Assembly: GCA_964036295.1 (NCBI GenBank)
Contig: OZ038464.1
Coordinates: forward strand, 14,934,443 to 14,998,442
Reading direction: 5' to 3'
From: Plumapathes pennacea
Lineage: Eukaryota > Cnidaria > Anthozoa > Antipatharia > Myriopathidae
Length of the DNA: 64,000 nt
Under the pieces are notes generated by a model that was given only the letters and a program-made list of their open reading frames with translations, ran no database searches and was not told where the DNA came from. Positions 22,514 to 33,607 of this stretch are shown piece by piece; positions within the stretch are counted from its first letter, which is position 1, and each line of letters opens with the position of its first letter. The position numbers were made by a program, and so were the translations under genes.

Positions 22514-23633
22514 GCTCGCGGGGGCCTGGGGCCCAAGCGAGCTTAAAAATGGACATTTTTATTTTATTTTTTTTCCTTTTTGTGGGTCGAGAATCAGCAC
22601 ACGGTGATTGGTTCATATTATCACGTGCTGGGCGATGACGTAATTGACTTCGCTAAACAACTCGAGATGTGGCCAGTGAATTGCTCGTTACTTGTGTGTA
22701 AAAGTTAACTGCATCCCATCCAAACTCAATACCATTTGGCTCTGTGGAATAGGCACGGATAAACTGGATTTTCGGGAACGATTTTGGCTCGCGTTCACCG
22801 CGGAAGCTTTGAGAATAGCCGTAAACAAATATTTGATGGTACCGCTGTCGCCGATAAATATTTAGTCCCGACGAAACTTTCTGTGGCGACACGAAATACT
22901 TTTGGGAAGATAACAGGGCGAAAGCAGAAACCAAAGCTACGGTGAGCTTTAGCCATAAAACAATGACGCCTTATGCTTTACTCTGTACATGACATCTGTT
23001 GCCTCATAAAATTCTTCTGCGTATCGTACATTGCCTGTTGAAGTGTTTCTTTCATGCGATCATGTAGCCTTTGTTTCGCAATGGTCATTGAATACCAGAA
23101 ATGAAAAATACACCGAAATAATTCTGAGGATTGAGTTTGCAGTCACAAATGGACTGAACACACTGTGAACAAAAGCGCAATAATATTGTAAACATCTCTC
23201 GTGCGACATTCCTCGCTTTCAATTTTATATTTGTTACAGAGCATGAATACTCGAAAGCCTGATAGAAGAAACGTATTGAGTTAACAAAAGAAAACACATA
23301 AGTAGTGAAGCGAAGGCTGGATTAATCGTGGCCTCTGATTAGAAATATGAGTCAAGGTCAAACTGTCATAATCGATTGTGCATAAAAAGATATGTCACGC
23401 ATTCTCAAGATGCAGGGTCGCTCAACCTTTAAGAAGCAAGTTTATGAGTGTTGTAATAATAATTTTTAGTTTAATCAAGGTGTCAAAAGCCAAGTTCTCT
23501 ATACTGTGTGATATTTTTATGGTGAGAAATTGGAAGTCTCTCTTGGGAGTTCCGCTCTTGTCCCCTACTTTCCATTTTATATTCTGGTCTCGACCCAACT
23601 CACGCCGCGAGCTCACTGGCAAGGCCAGTCTAG
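22514..23633 (+). mobile_element. Helitron X copy, plus strand
   Basis: Begins near TTGCTCGCGGGGGCC...CGAGC. It contains the conserved block CAGCACACGGTGATTGG at about 22596 and ends with the hairpin ACTGGC-AAG-GCCAGT followed by CTAG at 23630-23633 and host TT. It has no long ORF; decayed codons correspond to the N-terminal part of the 61113-63236 ORF. It is a non-autonomous element. Confidence 0.85.
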
Positions 23634-23739
23634 TTAAGAATAAAGTCATAAGTCAATGTCTTTGACAGGCCTAAGGTGGTTCTCAATATGTAGTAATTGG
23701 TGTCCTCCATCTTCCTTGCTTCAACCTTTCCAATCCCCA

Positions 23740-23744
23740 GCAGA

Positions 23745-23786
<42 letters not shown>

Positions 23787-24190
23787 GTTATTATTAGATG
23801 GCTTGGCGTATGCCTTGTTTAGCTGTTCTGCAATATGCGTCCTAAACGTAAGCCCACGATCCACGGTGACCCTAAGAATCTTTAAAGTTTCAGTTACTTG
23901 AATGTCAGAATCGTCAAGTCTGAACTCATACTGATACGACGAAGGTCCCATGGCTATTGCTTGCGTCTTTGTAGCATTGATATGTAGATAATTACTTTCA
24001 AACCATATGGAAAGCAGACTGAGACCAGAGTTAATTCTATATTATAGTACCATCGGAGAGTAATCGGAAGCGTACTCGGTATTTCTGGTATTCTTGGTAT
24101 CATCTGCATAGAGTCGCAATGAAGAAATAGAGACGTGATAGTTTAAGTAATTTATATAGATGTTGGATGAAGGATAAATACTTTGGTGAT
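23740..24190 (-). mobile_element. LINE reverse-transcriptase fragment with YADDT, minus strand
   Basis: On the minus strand from about 24180 the frame reads SNIYINYLNYHVSISSLRLY then the catalytic ADDT. After a short decayed stretch comes YLHINATKTQAIAMG, then VTETLKILRVTVDRGLTFRT and HIAEQLNKAYAK. These are motif C and the thumb region of a CR1/L2-type reverse transcriptase. A (TTA)n run at about 23747-23796 ends the match. Confidence 0.75.
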
Positions 24191-24315
24191 GCGTGTCAAC
24201 TTGCAAATATTTCAAAATAGTGCTTTAGGTGTCATGAAAGTTCTCAAGCGTTAGTTATAGTTTTACCTTTGAACTGCTCGTTTTCCACCAGTAAATTAAC
24301 ACATATCTCTTCTAG

Positions 24316-25125
24316 CAGGGTAAAATAGTGGGAGTTATCCAGTGCCATGAAGACGAAACACATGTCCTTGGCAAGGGAGGTAAAGGCACCGTGGTTTACG
24401 AAGGAACTCTGTTATCTTCAGGGAGAAAAATAGCTGTGAAAAAGATGTTTACGGGAAGTTTTGACCTGAAAGAAGCTAGACGACTGAAACAGCTGGACCA
24501 CCCCAACATTATAAAGTGTTTAGGAGTGGAAACTAAAGATGCTTTCATATACTTGGCACTGGAATATTGCAAGAAAACACTGAGGAGATGTGTAGGAGAG
24601 AACGACTTTCAGAGAGAGGAAAGTGGTGTTGACAAACTTCAGTGCCTTAAAGACGTCACTTCAGCTGTGGAATACCTTCATGATAAGAACATCTGTCACC
24701 GGGACATCAAGCCGGACAACATTCTTTTGTCAGCCTCCCATCCCGTTCGTTTCATTTTGGCCGACTTCAATACCGCGAAAGAATCAAGTTCGACTGAATC
24801 GGCTTCAACACATATTGGCGTTTTTGTTGGAACCATGGGCTACATAGCACCTGAAATGTTCAACCCCACCGAAAAAATTACTGCTAAAATTGACATTTTT
24901 TCACTTGGATGTGTGTATTATTACACTCTTGGAAGAAATTGTCATCCCTTCGGTTCGGTAAGGCACCCGAAAGAATGCCAAGGAAACATTAATCGCGCCC
25001 AACAGCCCGTTCTCAAGGAAACTGCTTTCCTTGAACTCCCGTGGACTAGATCAATTATCAAAGCGATGATTTCTTTCCATCCTGACAAACGGCCATCTGC
25101 TACAGATGTCTTGAAGAGTCTCGAG
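24316..25125 (+). CDS. IRE1-like protein kinase exon
   Basis: A single phase 0-0 exon of 810 bases holds a whole kinase domain. Seen in order: glycine loop LGKGGKGTVVYEG, IAVKKMF with the ATP lysine, HPNIIKCLG, HRDIKPDNILL (HRD at 24697-24705), DFN at 24763-24771 where DFG is usual, GTMGYIAPEMF, IFSLGCVYYYTLGRNCHPFG and HPDKRPSATDVL. The IFS-GCVYYY and HPFG blocks resemble IRE1/ERN1 kinases (family knowledge), but no RNase (KEN) domain or membrane segment follows. The metal-binding Asp remains, while Asn replaces the loop Gly, so activity is uncertain. The acceptor is after TCTAG (24315) or CAG (24318); both keep frame. The upstream partner is 14604-14854. Confidence 0.9.
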
Positions 25126-25235
25126 GTATTTGTGTATCACTGTCAATTTCATTTGTTCGAATGTCTTATGTCGTTTTTAACTGGTGAGACCTCAATACAA
25201 AGCCGAATAAAACTGTGTACCTTTGATCAAATTTA

Positions 25236-25300
25236 TATTTAAATTAATTTACTTTAATTTAATTTAATTTAATTCAATTCAATTTACTTTAATTCAAAGT
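25236..25300. repeat. TTTAA-type AT-rich microsatellite
   Basis: Imperfect repeats of TTTAA/TTCAA directly after the kinase exon region, within the intron. Confidence 0.8.
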
Positions 25301-25690
25301 GAAAATGCAACTGCTCTTCAATGATCATTTCGTTGGTATTCTATACTCACAGTACACATATACGAGGTCTATTGCGTACATACTGGTATTTCATTTTCAT
25401 TATATAACGGGTATTAGTTTACTTACTCCTGACCCGTTCCTGACAAAGCTTAAATTTTTATTTACTGCCCCCTCCCCTCCCCCTTTAGTGTCAACATGCG
25501 CCCTATCCTTTTTTTCATCACTTATCTATTTATAACATGCTTTTATATAACATAACTTTTATATAACAAGAACACTTTTTTGTTCGTACATAATTCTGTG
25601 TACACTTGCGTCGTTAGTGAACTGTCATGAATACAAATGGTAGTCATATGTGCATACAATCATATTTCTATCGTATGTTAATGTCATCAG

Positions 25691-25796
25691 AATCCAGGAG
25701 TTCGTTTCATGATGCAGCCTGAACAGGAGGACCCAGTAGTACAAGAGGAAACCTTGAGTTCTAGTGCAGCGGACTTAGAATCCACTCCAGAGATCA
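25691..25796 (+). CDS. Acidic linker exon between kinase and SH3
   Basis: Acceptor TGTCATCAG and donor ATCA|GTAAGA. Phase 0 in, phase 1 out, it reads NPGVRFMMQPEQEDPVVQ then EETLSSSAADLESTPEI. The Glu/Ser-rich sequence suggests a disordered linker. The leftover A plus AA at 27635 restores a Lys codon, so the fit with the SH3 exon is exact. Confidence 0.7.
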
Positions 25797-26974
25797 GTAA
25801 GAATCTGTTCATTGTTTATTGTAAGATTTCATCTTCTGGGATATTTATTCCAGAGAACCACATCTGTTTACACTGAAGGGATTTCGTGATATTTTTTACA
25901 TAAAGTAAAATATTGTCTTTGTCACACTGCAGGTGGTTCATTCCGCTGGTGCTTTTTGTTTGTTTTGTTTTGTTTTGCTTTTTGTTTGTTTGTTTACAGT
26001 TCTTTTACAGAACTATTTTGATGTACGCAAAAGCTTCAAACATTTATGTGAGCATGTGACAAGTTGGCGTTCTGGCATTTTAGGACCAGAACGGGTTACG
26101 CACCATACTTGACTGGAAAGATTCTGAAATTTCCCTGTCAGCCTGAACTCTTCTTTATTCAGGCAGTGCTGAGTTTACTTCTTGGAAGTTTCTTTTCCTT
26201 CTTTTTTTTCTTTTTTTCTTTTTTTGTTTTTTTTGTTTCTGAATACAACATCCGAGTTCTAATTGAAAAGCAGCATGCATAAGGTGGTAAGAAAACTAAA
26301 AAGATTATCCAATAAGAAGGACCCGGTCGGACTAGGAAGTTTAGTCGATAATAACTTAGCATTGAGAGCAATACAACAACTTCTTCTATGTTTGGTAGCA
26401 ACTTGCTGACATAAATTTCTGATGAAAAGTGCTGTTTGCACTTCAAATGATGCAAATGTCGATATTAATGTCGTGACGAGTGCGACCGGAGTCTTATGGT
26501 GTAATCTTATATTGATTGCATACTTCTGCCCAGCTGGAATTTCTGTTATAGGTATTTCAGACCAACGTATTAGTTAAACACGTTTTGGGAAGGATGGACA
26601 AACATGTGGTAAAAAAAAATAGCTTATACATGTGAACCACTTCTTTTATTATTTTATTTTTTCACCCGAGAGCCAAAAGCGTAGGTATCATGGCAATTGG
26701 TAAAATACATCCCCCTTCTGGGATTTTAAAGTTTGATTGACGTGCAAGCAAAAATACTACAAGCAAAAATACTATAATTTCATTTGGTAATGTTCACCGC
26801 AAGCGGTGTTGTAGGATTTAATTTCTTGGCTGAGTTTCAAGTTTCTTCTTCCAGTTGTGTACAGATTTTTCCCGGCTGTCACGGGTTTTTAAATTTAACA
26901 AACACTTGTTAAACAATGGTGAATTTACCAAAACCGCGGTGATAATAGCTCTAAATTACAACAAGCCGACTGGA
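25797..26974. other. Intron, no gene recognised
   Basis: T-rich runs at about 26190-26240 create phenylalanine-rich ORFs on + and lysine-rich ones on -. No exon or named element was found. Confidence 0.5.
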
Positions 26975-27370
26975 AATTAAGAAAGCCTGATAGAAGAAGT
27001 GCATTTTAGAAGAAGAAAAACAGATAAGTAATGAAGCGCAGGCTACATTAATCGTAGCCTGTGGTTAGAAACAAATGCTCGAAGTCAAACTGTCAAAATC
27101 AATTATGCATGGCATAAGTCACGCATTACTGTTTTCTTACCTGGCCGACGTTTTCACTCCCAAGCTCAAAATGTAGATCCTCTCAACCTTGTTAGTCAGC
27201 CCTGAAGCAAACGTACGAGTGTTGTAAATATAATTTATAGTTTAATCAGGTTTCATTTGAGCATGGTGTCAAAAGGCAAGTTCCCTATACTGTATGATAT
27301 TTTTTTGGTGAGAAACTGAAAGCGAAAATTGAAGTTTATCTCTCCTGGGGAGTCTCGCTCTGGTCCAGAG
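26975..27370 (+). mobile_element. Helitron X fragment (3' half, end missing)
   Basis: From AAGCCTGATAGAAGAAG onward it matches the 3' half of the other X copies, including the AGTTTAATCAGGTTTCATTTG and GGTGAGAAACTG blocks. It breaks off after GAGTCTCGCTCTGG, before the terminal hairpin, so it is a truncated copy in the intron before SH3. Confidence 0.7.
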
Positions 27371-27634
27371 ATTGCTCATCAAAGAATTATAATGGTGCGT
27401 GCGGATACTTGCCAAACCAAACTTGAATCCCAGCATCTGTCGCGTTTTCACGCGACAAAACTTTTTCTGTCTCTTTTCTTTTCTTTTTTTTTTTTTTTTT
27501 TTTTTCCACCTGTCTTTTTTTGTTCTTTTTTTCTCATAAATCTTAACTAATCTGTTCAATATCTAAGGTCGTTTTCATGCTCTGTGTTTGTACTATCACC
27601 TTTAATGACCATGCAGTCAACTTTTCCCCCTTAG

Positions 27635-27865
27635 AAACCGTTTATTCAGTTGTGGGTCGAGCAGTTGTACTGTATGACTATGATGCTGTTGCGGAGGAAG
27701 ATCTCACTTTGAAGCGTCATGATGTTGTGGAAATAACTGATAAAAGTCACAACTGGTGGGAAGGAATTTTGCGCGGTAGAAAAGGCTTTATTCCGTCCAA
27801 TTATGTAACATTGCTACAAGAAGATCAGAAACCCCAGAAAACGGTAGTCGATGAGAGCAATACAG
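27635..27865 (+). CDS. SH3-domain exon
   Basis: Acceptor TTTTCCCCCTTAG and donor ACAG|GTGGGT. In phase 1 it reads KTVYSVVGRAVVLYDYDA, EEDLTLKRHDVVEI, the paired tryptophans NWWEGILRGRKG and FIPSNYVTLL. ALYDY-type, WW and P-SNYV positions are the peptide-binding residues of a classical SH3 domain. It leaves phase 1. Kinase plus SH3 on one chain recalls cytoplasmic signalling kinases, but here the kinase is IRE1-like and is preceded by death domains. Confidence 0.9.
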
Positions 27866-28338
27866 GTGGGTAAATACATTCTACTTTTGATACATGATGT
27901 TGTAGAAATACGAAATGTATGTGAAGATCGGGTGTGAAACGGCTGGTACATTTCATTTACTATTTTCGGAAGCATTCTTTTCCCATTATTACTGATAAAA
28001 TCATGTCAGGTTCATTTCACCGTTCCTCTCTTTGCATCAGTATCATCCATTGAAGGATATTGATGTTATTGTTCTTAACTGCCCCTCGCTTTTTAACGAT
28101 AAGGATGGTTAGAGCACTTGCATTTAGCTGGAAGAATGCTCAAGAATCTTTAGACGTCTGGTAGTTGGTCGAAGACGTGTTCTCTGCTCTTTTGTTGGCC
28201 TGAAGAGAAGTTAAAGGATCATGCCTTCAAGCCTTGCTTCTTTGTTGTTTATTCGGCTGACATTTTCTCTGTTTTTTTTTTTTTTTTGTTGTTTTTTTTC
28301 TTTTTACGTGTGATTTCTGTTTGATGTTCAACCTGAAG
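27866..28338 (+). other. Intron, nothing recognised
   Basis: Short intron between the SH3 exon and the next linker exon; a T-rich run lies at 28273-28300. Confidence 0.5.
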
Positions 28339-28434
28339 GAGATAGTTTCACGACGAACAATGACATGGGAATTCCTGCAAGAATCGAAGAGGAAAGAAGG
28401 ACTTCAAGAGCGAGACGAATCGCAGCGAGGATCG
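28339..28434 (+). CDS. Basic linker exon after SH3
   Basis: Donor ATCG|GTAAGG is strong; the acceptor AACCTGAAG is weaker. The phase 1-1 frame is fully open: GDSFTTNNDMGIPARIEEE then RRTSRARRIAARI. The Arg-rich end could be a short helix or a localisation signal (inference). The next phase-1 exon could be 42174 (stop) or 48259 (towards ankyrin repeats). The overlapping frame from 28321 is not used. Confidence 0.6.
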
Positions 28435-28672
28435 GTAAGGAGGATTCTTCTATTTCAGTGCACTGTATCAGGGATAAAATATTTATTGCGGACCATTTTC
28501 ATTCAATGAAGGGAAACATGACTATTTAGTTGTTCATTTGACCACTTCTTTTCTTTGTCTTATTTTTTGTTTAGCTGTAGGTGTGATTGAGGTTTTGTAA
28601 AACATTTAAAAAGGCTCACGATTGACGTTGTAGAGGGGGGCTTATAGGAGATGGGGCTTGTTACAGCATTAA

Positions 28673-29160
28673 TAGCATGCATACAATAATTTCTGCATTC
28701 TGATTGGCTGAGCGCACGTCAATTTGTCCCGAACAGTGCAAAAATGTGAAATTGGCCGTTTTTATACTACAGACGACTAATTCGTCCAGACGCATTAGTC
28801 GTCTGACTGTTAAGTTCGACTGGTATAAAAACGAGTCGGAGAACTCACTCCATGCACGCTGCTTTTTTGCCGGGATTTCTTGCCTCGTGCAGCCATCTTG
28901 AAACTGAAATACCTGGATTTGATACTGAAACATACACTTCTGGTCTCCAGTTAAGTTCGACTCGTTTTTATGCTAGACGCATTATTCGTCTGAGACGAAT
29001 TAGACGTCTGTTAAGTGCGTCTTTCAGTCGCACTTAACAGACGCATACGAATTTAAGTGCGTCTGCCCTGTTTTCCGTTTTTATGCGTCTGAGACAAATT
29101 TGTCGTCTATAGTATAAAAACGGCCATTAACAGCGCAGAAATGAGAATTTAAACGCGGGG
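28673..29160. mobile_element. Copy of the TTAA element, interrupted and 3'-truncated
   Basis: Starts TTAA|TAGCATGCATACAATAATTT and matches the complement of 20732 backwards through TTTCTGCATTCTGATTGGCT. It is split by the MITE at 28754-29125 and resumes as ATTAACAGCGCAGAAATG. Its right end is not seen before the Helitron X copy near 29196. Confidence 0.75.
28754..29125. mobile_element. MITE with GGCCGTTTTTATACTA ends, ATT duplication
   Basis: Perfect 16-bp ends GGCCGTTTTTATACTA on both sides, with longer imperfect arms of GACGACTAATTCGTC-like repeats. ATT flanks it (28751-28753 and 29126-29128), and the element at 20432 shows the uninterrupted sequence. The ends and 3-bp duplication fit PIF/Harbinger-type MITEs. 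Confidence 0.9.
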
Positions 29161-29195
29161 CCGCGCTATAAGAAAGGACCCCTCACGGGGAATTT

Positions 29196-29810
29196 TTTTG
29201 CTTGTGGCGAAGCCGACGAGCTTAGGATTGCAAAGTGTGTCTTTATCATCGTCATATTTTTATTTTAATTTTTTTTCTGGGTTACGAATCAGGGGCCGGA
29301 TTCACAAAACTTGCGTACGAACGAAAATGTTCGTAGGTATGATTTACGCATCGTAAGTACGACTTACGCATACTATCTTGTGCAAAATAGTATGCGTAAG
29401 TCATTGTTCCGATGTGTAAATTATACTTACGAACATTTTCGTTCGTACGCAAGTTTTGTGAATCCGGCCCCAGCACACGGTGATTGGTTCACATTGCCAC
29501 GTGATATGCGATAACGTAAGGTGATTTCGCGAACAACTTGAGATGTGGGCGCGGCGATTAATACAATTGCGTGTAAAGTTAGCTATATCCCATCCAAACT
29601 CATCACCGTTTGGCTCTGTGGAACATGCACGGATAAACTGGATTTCAGTGAACGATTTTTGGCTTGCGTTCATAAGTTCATCGTCATAACCGTAAACAAA
29701 TGTTTGATGGATTCGTTTATGATTTAATGGATATCGCTACGGGATTGCAAATAACTCTGTCGCCGCTAATTATTTAGCCCCGACGAATTTTCTGTGGCGA
29801 CAGGAAGTAT
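29196..29810 (+). mobile_element. Helitron X copy, 5' part (split by LINE)
   Basis: The copy begins with the TTTGCTTGTGGCG...CGAGCTTAGG block. It contains the MITE at 29293-29470 and runs to 29810 (GGCGACAGGAAGTAT), where the LINE begins; it resumes at 34970. The 46001-47343 copy shows the uninterrupted sequence GGCGACACGAAATACCTCTG. Confidence 0.85.
29293..29470. mobile_element. Palindromic MITE with CAG duplication inside the Helitron
   Basis: A 178-bp element with ends GGGCCGGATTCACAAAACTT and complement. CAG flanks both sides (29290-29292 and 29471-29473). Intact Helitron copies read GAATCAGCACACGG at this site, so the insertion is exact. Confidence 0.9.
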
Positions 29811-29878
29811 GCTCTGGCTGCGAACGGACGTGTTTTTTCGAGCTCCTGCTGAAGCCTCCTTTCTTATCCATTTCCGCG

Positions 29879-31186
29879 ATGGAAATACTCAAATCCTATC
29901 TAAGTTATGACAATGAAACAAACAACTTCAAATGGTCAGCCTCAGAGGAAGAATTGAAGGGATTTATCAACGAAATCTTGGCCAACTCAACACAGGATGA
30001 TTCACAAGGCGAACTCAAAGAGGACGCGATGCATAACGCTGTGACATATAAGATCCACGGATGCAGCGTTCGACTTTACCGGACCACAAAGAACCTGGTT
30101 ATAAAAGGCCCAAACCATGCTCTCCTAACGGAAGGGTTTCAAAAGCTTCTCGACCGAGGAGAAACCGATGCCCCGAATGAGCCTCCACAACCACCCTTCG
30201 ATCAACACGCCTTTGAGTGCCTGAGAAATGAAATGTCACTAATGCGTGAGGATATCGAGTCAATTAAATCGGCAATGGTCATGCGGCCACAACAAGAAAC
30301 AGATATTAACCTAAGGAAGGAGTTGGAAGACTCAAAGGCTACCATTTCTAAACTGGAAGAAGAAAAAACAGCTCTCCGGAATAAAATATGCAAGCTGGAA
30401 GACATGTTACAAAAGGCCGAAGACGAAAAATCAAGCCTTTTGACTGCAATCAGCCTGCTTGTTCAAGACGAGGGAAAACAATCAAATCCAGACAATACAA
30501 GTTCCCCTAAGGACTGCCTGACCAACGAAAGTCCCACCCACAAGTGGCAAACGGTGAAAAGCAAAAAGAATAGCAACAATAGCGGACGGCAACAACAAAA
30601 GGAACCAAGCAAGAAAGCATCGAAGGAAACAAATGCAAATGCAACTCATCGCAACAAGATAAGTAAGCAACCAACCACTACTCTAGCCCCTACATCTACG
30701 TTTATCGTCGGTGACTCTATCATTTCAAAACTAGAAGGCTGGCGGATGGGGAACAAAGAAAATAAAGTCTTCGTCAAATCGTTCTCCGGTGCAAATGTGG
30801 AAGACATGCGGGATTACATTAAACCAGTGATACGACAGCTGCCTGACCATGTCATCCTGCATGTTGGCACTAATAATCTCTCTGCCGATACCCCGACAAC
30901 TATCGCTGACAAGATAGTCAACCTATGCGACGAAATAAACCAACTTCATCCCGACACAAGACTGACCATCTCTGAGTTGACCTTCCGCGCAGACGATGAT
31001 GCCCTGGCCACGAAAATCCAGAAGGTGAACAAGGAGCTGCGGTCATACTGCCGCTCACGCGACTGGTCGATGATTAGTCACCACATTGACGAGTCTTGCC
31101 TTACCACAAAGGGGCTACACCTCAACAAGAAAGGTATTGCAGTGTTCGCTAAAGAGATAAATTCGTATTTAAGAGCTGAACATTGA
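29879..31186 (+). CDS. LINE ORF1 protein with coiled coil and SGNH esterase domain
   Basis: An intact 435-codon ORF. Residues about 115-200 form a coiled coil (LRNEMSLMREDIESIK, then LEEEKTALRNKICKLEDML), usual for ORF1p trimerisation. A Lys/Asn/Gln-rich linker with KKNSNNSGRQQQ follows. Residues about 275-432 form an SGNH/GDSL-type hydrolase domain: GDS at 278-280, SGANVEDM, GTNNL from about 330, and GLHLNKKG near 412-419 with the His of the last block. CR1 elements are known to encode such an esterase; its role in transposition is not settled. ORF1 ends 9 bases before the first ORF2 codon used here. No disabling change is visible, although the partner ORF2 is broken. Confidence 0.92.
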   Translation: MEILKSYLSYDNETNNFKWSASEEELKGFINEILANSTQDDSQGELKEDAMHNAVTYKIHGCSVRLYRTTKNLVIKGPNHALLTEGFQKLLDRGETDAPNEPPQPPFDQHAFECLRNEMSLMREDIESIKSAMVMRPQQETDINLRKELEDSKATISKLEEEKTALRNKICKLEDMLQKAEDEKSSLLTAISLLVQDEGKQSNPDNTSSPKDCLTNESPTHKWQTVKSKKNSNNSGRQQQKEPSKKASKETNANATHRNKISKQPTTTLAPTSTFIVGDSIISKLEGWRMGNKENKVFVKSFSGANVEDMRDYIKPVIRQLPDHVILHVGTNNLSADTPTTIADKIVNLCDEINQLHPDTRLTISELTFRADDDALATKIQKVNKELRSYCRSRDWSMISHHIDESCLTTKGLHLNKKGIAVFAKEINSYLRAEH

Positions 31187-31195
31187 ATTTCTACA

Positions 31196-33607
31196 GTGAT
31201 AGGAAATGAAGAGCAGAGCTTATTTACTGGGCGAACACCTGAGAACGTGATACCTAAAACCCGAGGGTTCAAAATGGCTTCTCTAAATATTGCAAGCCTA
31301 ACACCACACATAGATGAAATAAGAATCTGGATAGAAAATCAAAATCTTGATTTATTAGCAATTAACGAAACTCGACTAAGCTCTAAAATTCACAACAACC
31401 AGATCGAGCTTTCAGGCTACGATCTTATTAGGAGAGACCGAAATCGGAATGGTGGTGGAGTTTGTATGTACATACGAAGTACTATAAACTTCAATATCAG
31501 ATCTGATCTACTTTCAGACGAAATAGAAGCACTATTGAAATCAAAAAACCAAATAGCCGGGCCTTCACCTCCAGGTTCAGATGTCGATACTTTTTTCCAT
31601 TCTTTCACTAATATCATAGAGGCACTTGACAGTGAAGATAAAGAAGTATATATACTGGGCGACCTCAATTGTAACTTACTAGCTAATCAATCGGACCGTC
31701 CAACACAGAAACTAAAATTGATTAATGAAGAATATCAATTTGCACAACTTATAACTGAACCAACCCGCATCACAGAAAGTAGCCGTACTTTAATTGACGT
31801 TGCACTGACTAACAGTCCTAACAGAGTAGTGTCCTCTGGAGTACTACAGTTGAGAATAAGCGACCACAGCCTAATTTATCTCATTCGAAAAATTGCAATT
31901 CCCTCAAAAACAAAGCCAAAGATGTCTAGAGTACGTCAAATGAAGCATTTTAACGCTGAAGACTTTAGAGAGGACTTGGATATGCTACTTTCGGAGGACG
32001 CTATGGACTTTGACGATCTGAATGATATGTAGATGCGTTGGAAGAGTATCTTTCTTACTGCTGCTGACAAACACGCCCCTCTTAAACGAAAACGTATCAA
32101 GAACAAGAAATCTCCTTGGATAAACGGAAACGTTAGAAAACGAATTATAGAGAGAGACAGCCTTAAAAAGGCTGCTATAAAATCTAATGATCCATTGGAC
32201 TGGGCGACCTATAAACGTGTTAAAAATGCAACTAATAATGAAATTAAAAAGACCAAAGCCTCGTACTATCACAATCATTTTGCCAAAAACTCTGGCAACT
32301 CGAGGGAAATTTGGAGAACTATCAATCAAGTAATGTCTCGAAACACCAAGAAAGATAACAATATAACTTCGATAAGGACAGAAGGGCGTTCAATTGACGA
32401 CACAAATCAAATGGCTGAAATATTTAATCAACACTTTACTGATATAGGCCCTCGATTAGCTTCAAAATTAGGCGAGTCCTCAAAATCATTTGAGGAATAC
32501 ATCACGCCAACACTATCCTCTTTCCACTTACAACCAGTGGACAGAGACACAGTGTTGAAAGTACTGACATCAGTATCTCCAGCAAAAGCTACTGGCCTGG
32601 ACGAGATTCCGTGTCGCCTCATCAGAGAGGCGGCACCAGTAATAGCAAAATTTCTTACAAAACTATTTAACAAATCAATTGAAAAAAGTGTATTCCCATC
32701 AGAATGGAAAAGGGCAAAAGTCACTCCACTGCATAAGGCGAAGGAAAAAGATCTCCTTGATAACTATCGACCAATTTCGGTTATTCCTGCTATTGCCAAA
32801 GTGTTTGAAAGACTTGTGTTTAACCAAATCTATAAGTACCTGAACGATGAAAACTTACTATCAAAGCATCAGTCAGGATTTCGCCCTTTACATTCCACGC
32901 TTTATGCTTTACTGGACGCCACAACGGAATGGTTTTCAAATTTAGATAAAGGGCTAATTAACTCTGTAATATTTTTGGACCTTTCCAAAGCATTCGACAC
33001 GGTCGATCACAGCATCTTGCTCAAAAAGTTATCGTTATATGGAGTGGAAGATAGGTCCTGTAAATGGTTCAAATCGTATCTCACAGATAGAGAACAATTA
33101 TGCTGTGTAAACGGGAAAATCTCATCCCCCAGAAAGATAACATGCGGGGTCCCCCAAGGATCCATCCTTGGTCCCCTGCTCTTTCTGTTATATATAAACG
33201 ATCTCCCTTGCTCCTTTCATTATTCAACACCTAGAATGTACGCGGATGACACCAATATTACCACGTCCGGGTCATCACTGAGCAAAATCATATACGCTAT
33301 CGACCGTGACCTTATCAGTATTGGAGATTGGCTTCTAGCCAACAAGTTAAGTCTCAATGTTAGTAAGACTGAACAACTTTTCATAGGATCTGACTTAAAC
33401 CTTGGAAAAATTACATGTGCTCCACAGATTTCAATGAACGGTATCCCGATAAAAAGGGTGAAATCTGCTAAATCAGTAGGAGTCAACATTGATGAGCGCT
33501 TACAATGGGCTGACCACGTAGATTATCTCTCGAAGAAAATATCCTCAGCAATTGCGGGTCTACGCCAAGTGAGACCATTTATATCGACCAAAACCGCAGT
33601 AACTATT
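31196..33607 (+). pseudogene. LINE ORF2: AP endonuclease and reverse transcriptase, first part
   Basis: The endonuclease keeps MASLNIASL, INETRL, GGGVCMYIRS, ILGDLNCN, LIDVALTNSP and SDHSLI. Between 31530 and 31580 the frame slips and appears to slip back with loss of a few codons, because the alternative frame gives TIEIKKPNSRAF there. An in-frame TAG at 32030-32032 splits the ORF. Reverse-transcriptase motifs are intact: SGFRPLHST, DLSKAFDTVDHS, GVPQGSILGPLLF and YADDTN (33238-33255). At 33607 the frame is cut by the fold-back element; it continues at 34257. It cannot make a full enzyme now. Confidence 0.92.

Noticed and set aside
23721..23951. ORF with a run of 17 asparagines
   Set aside because: The Asn run is the (TTA)n microsatellite read on the minus strand; the rest is part of a LINE reverse-transcriptase fragment.
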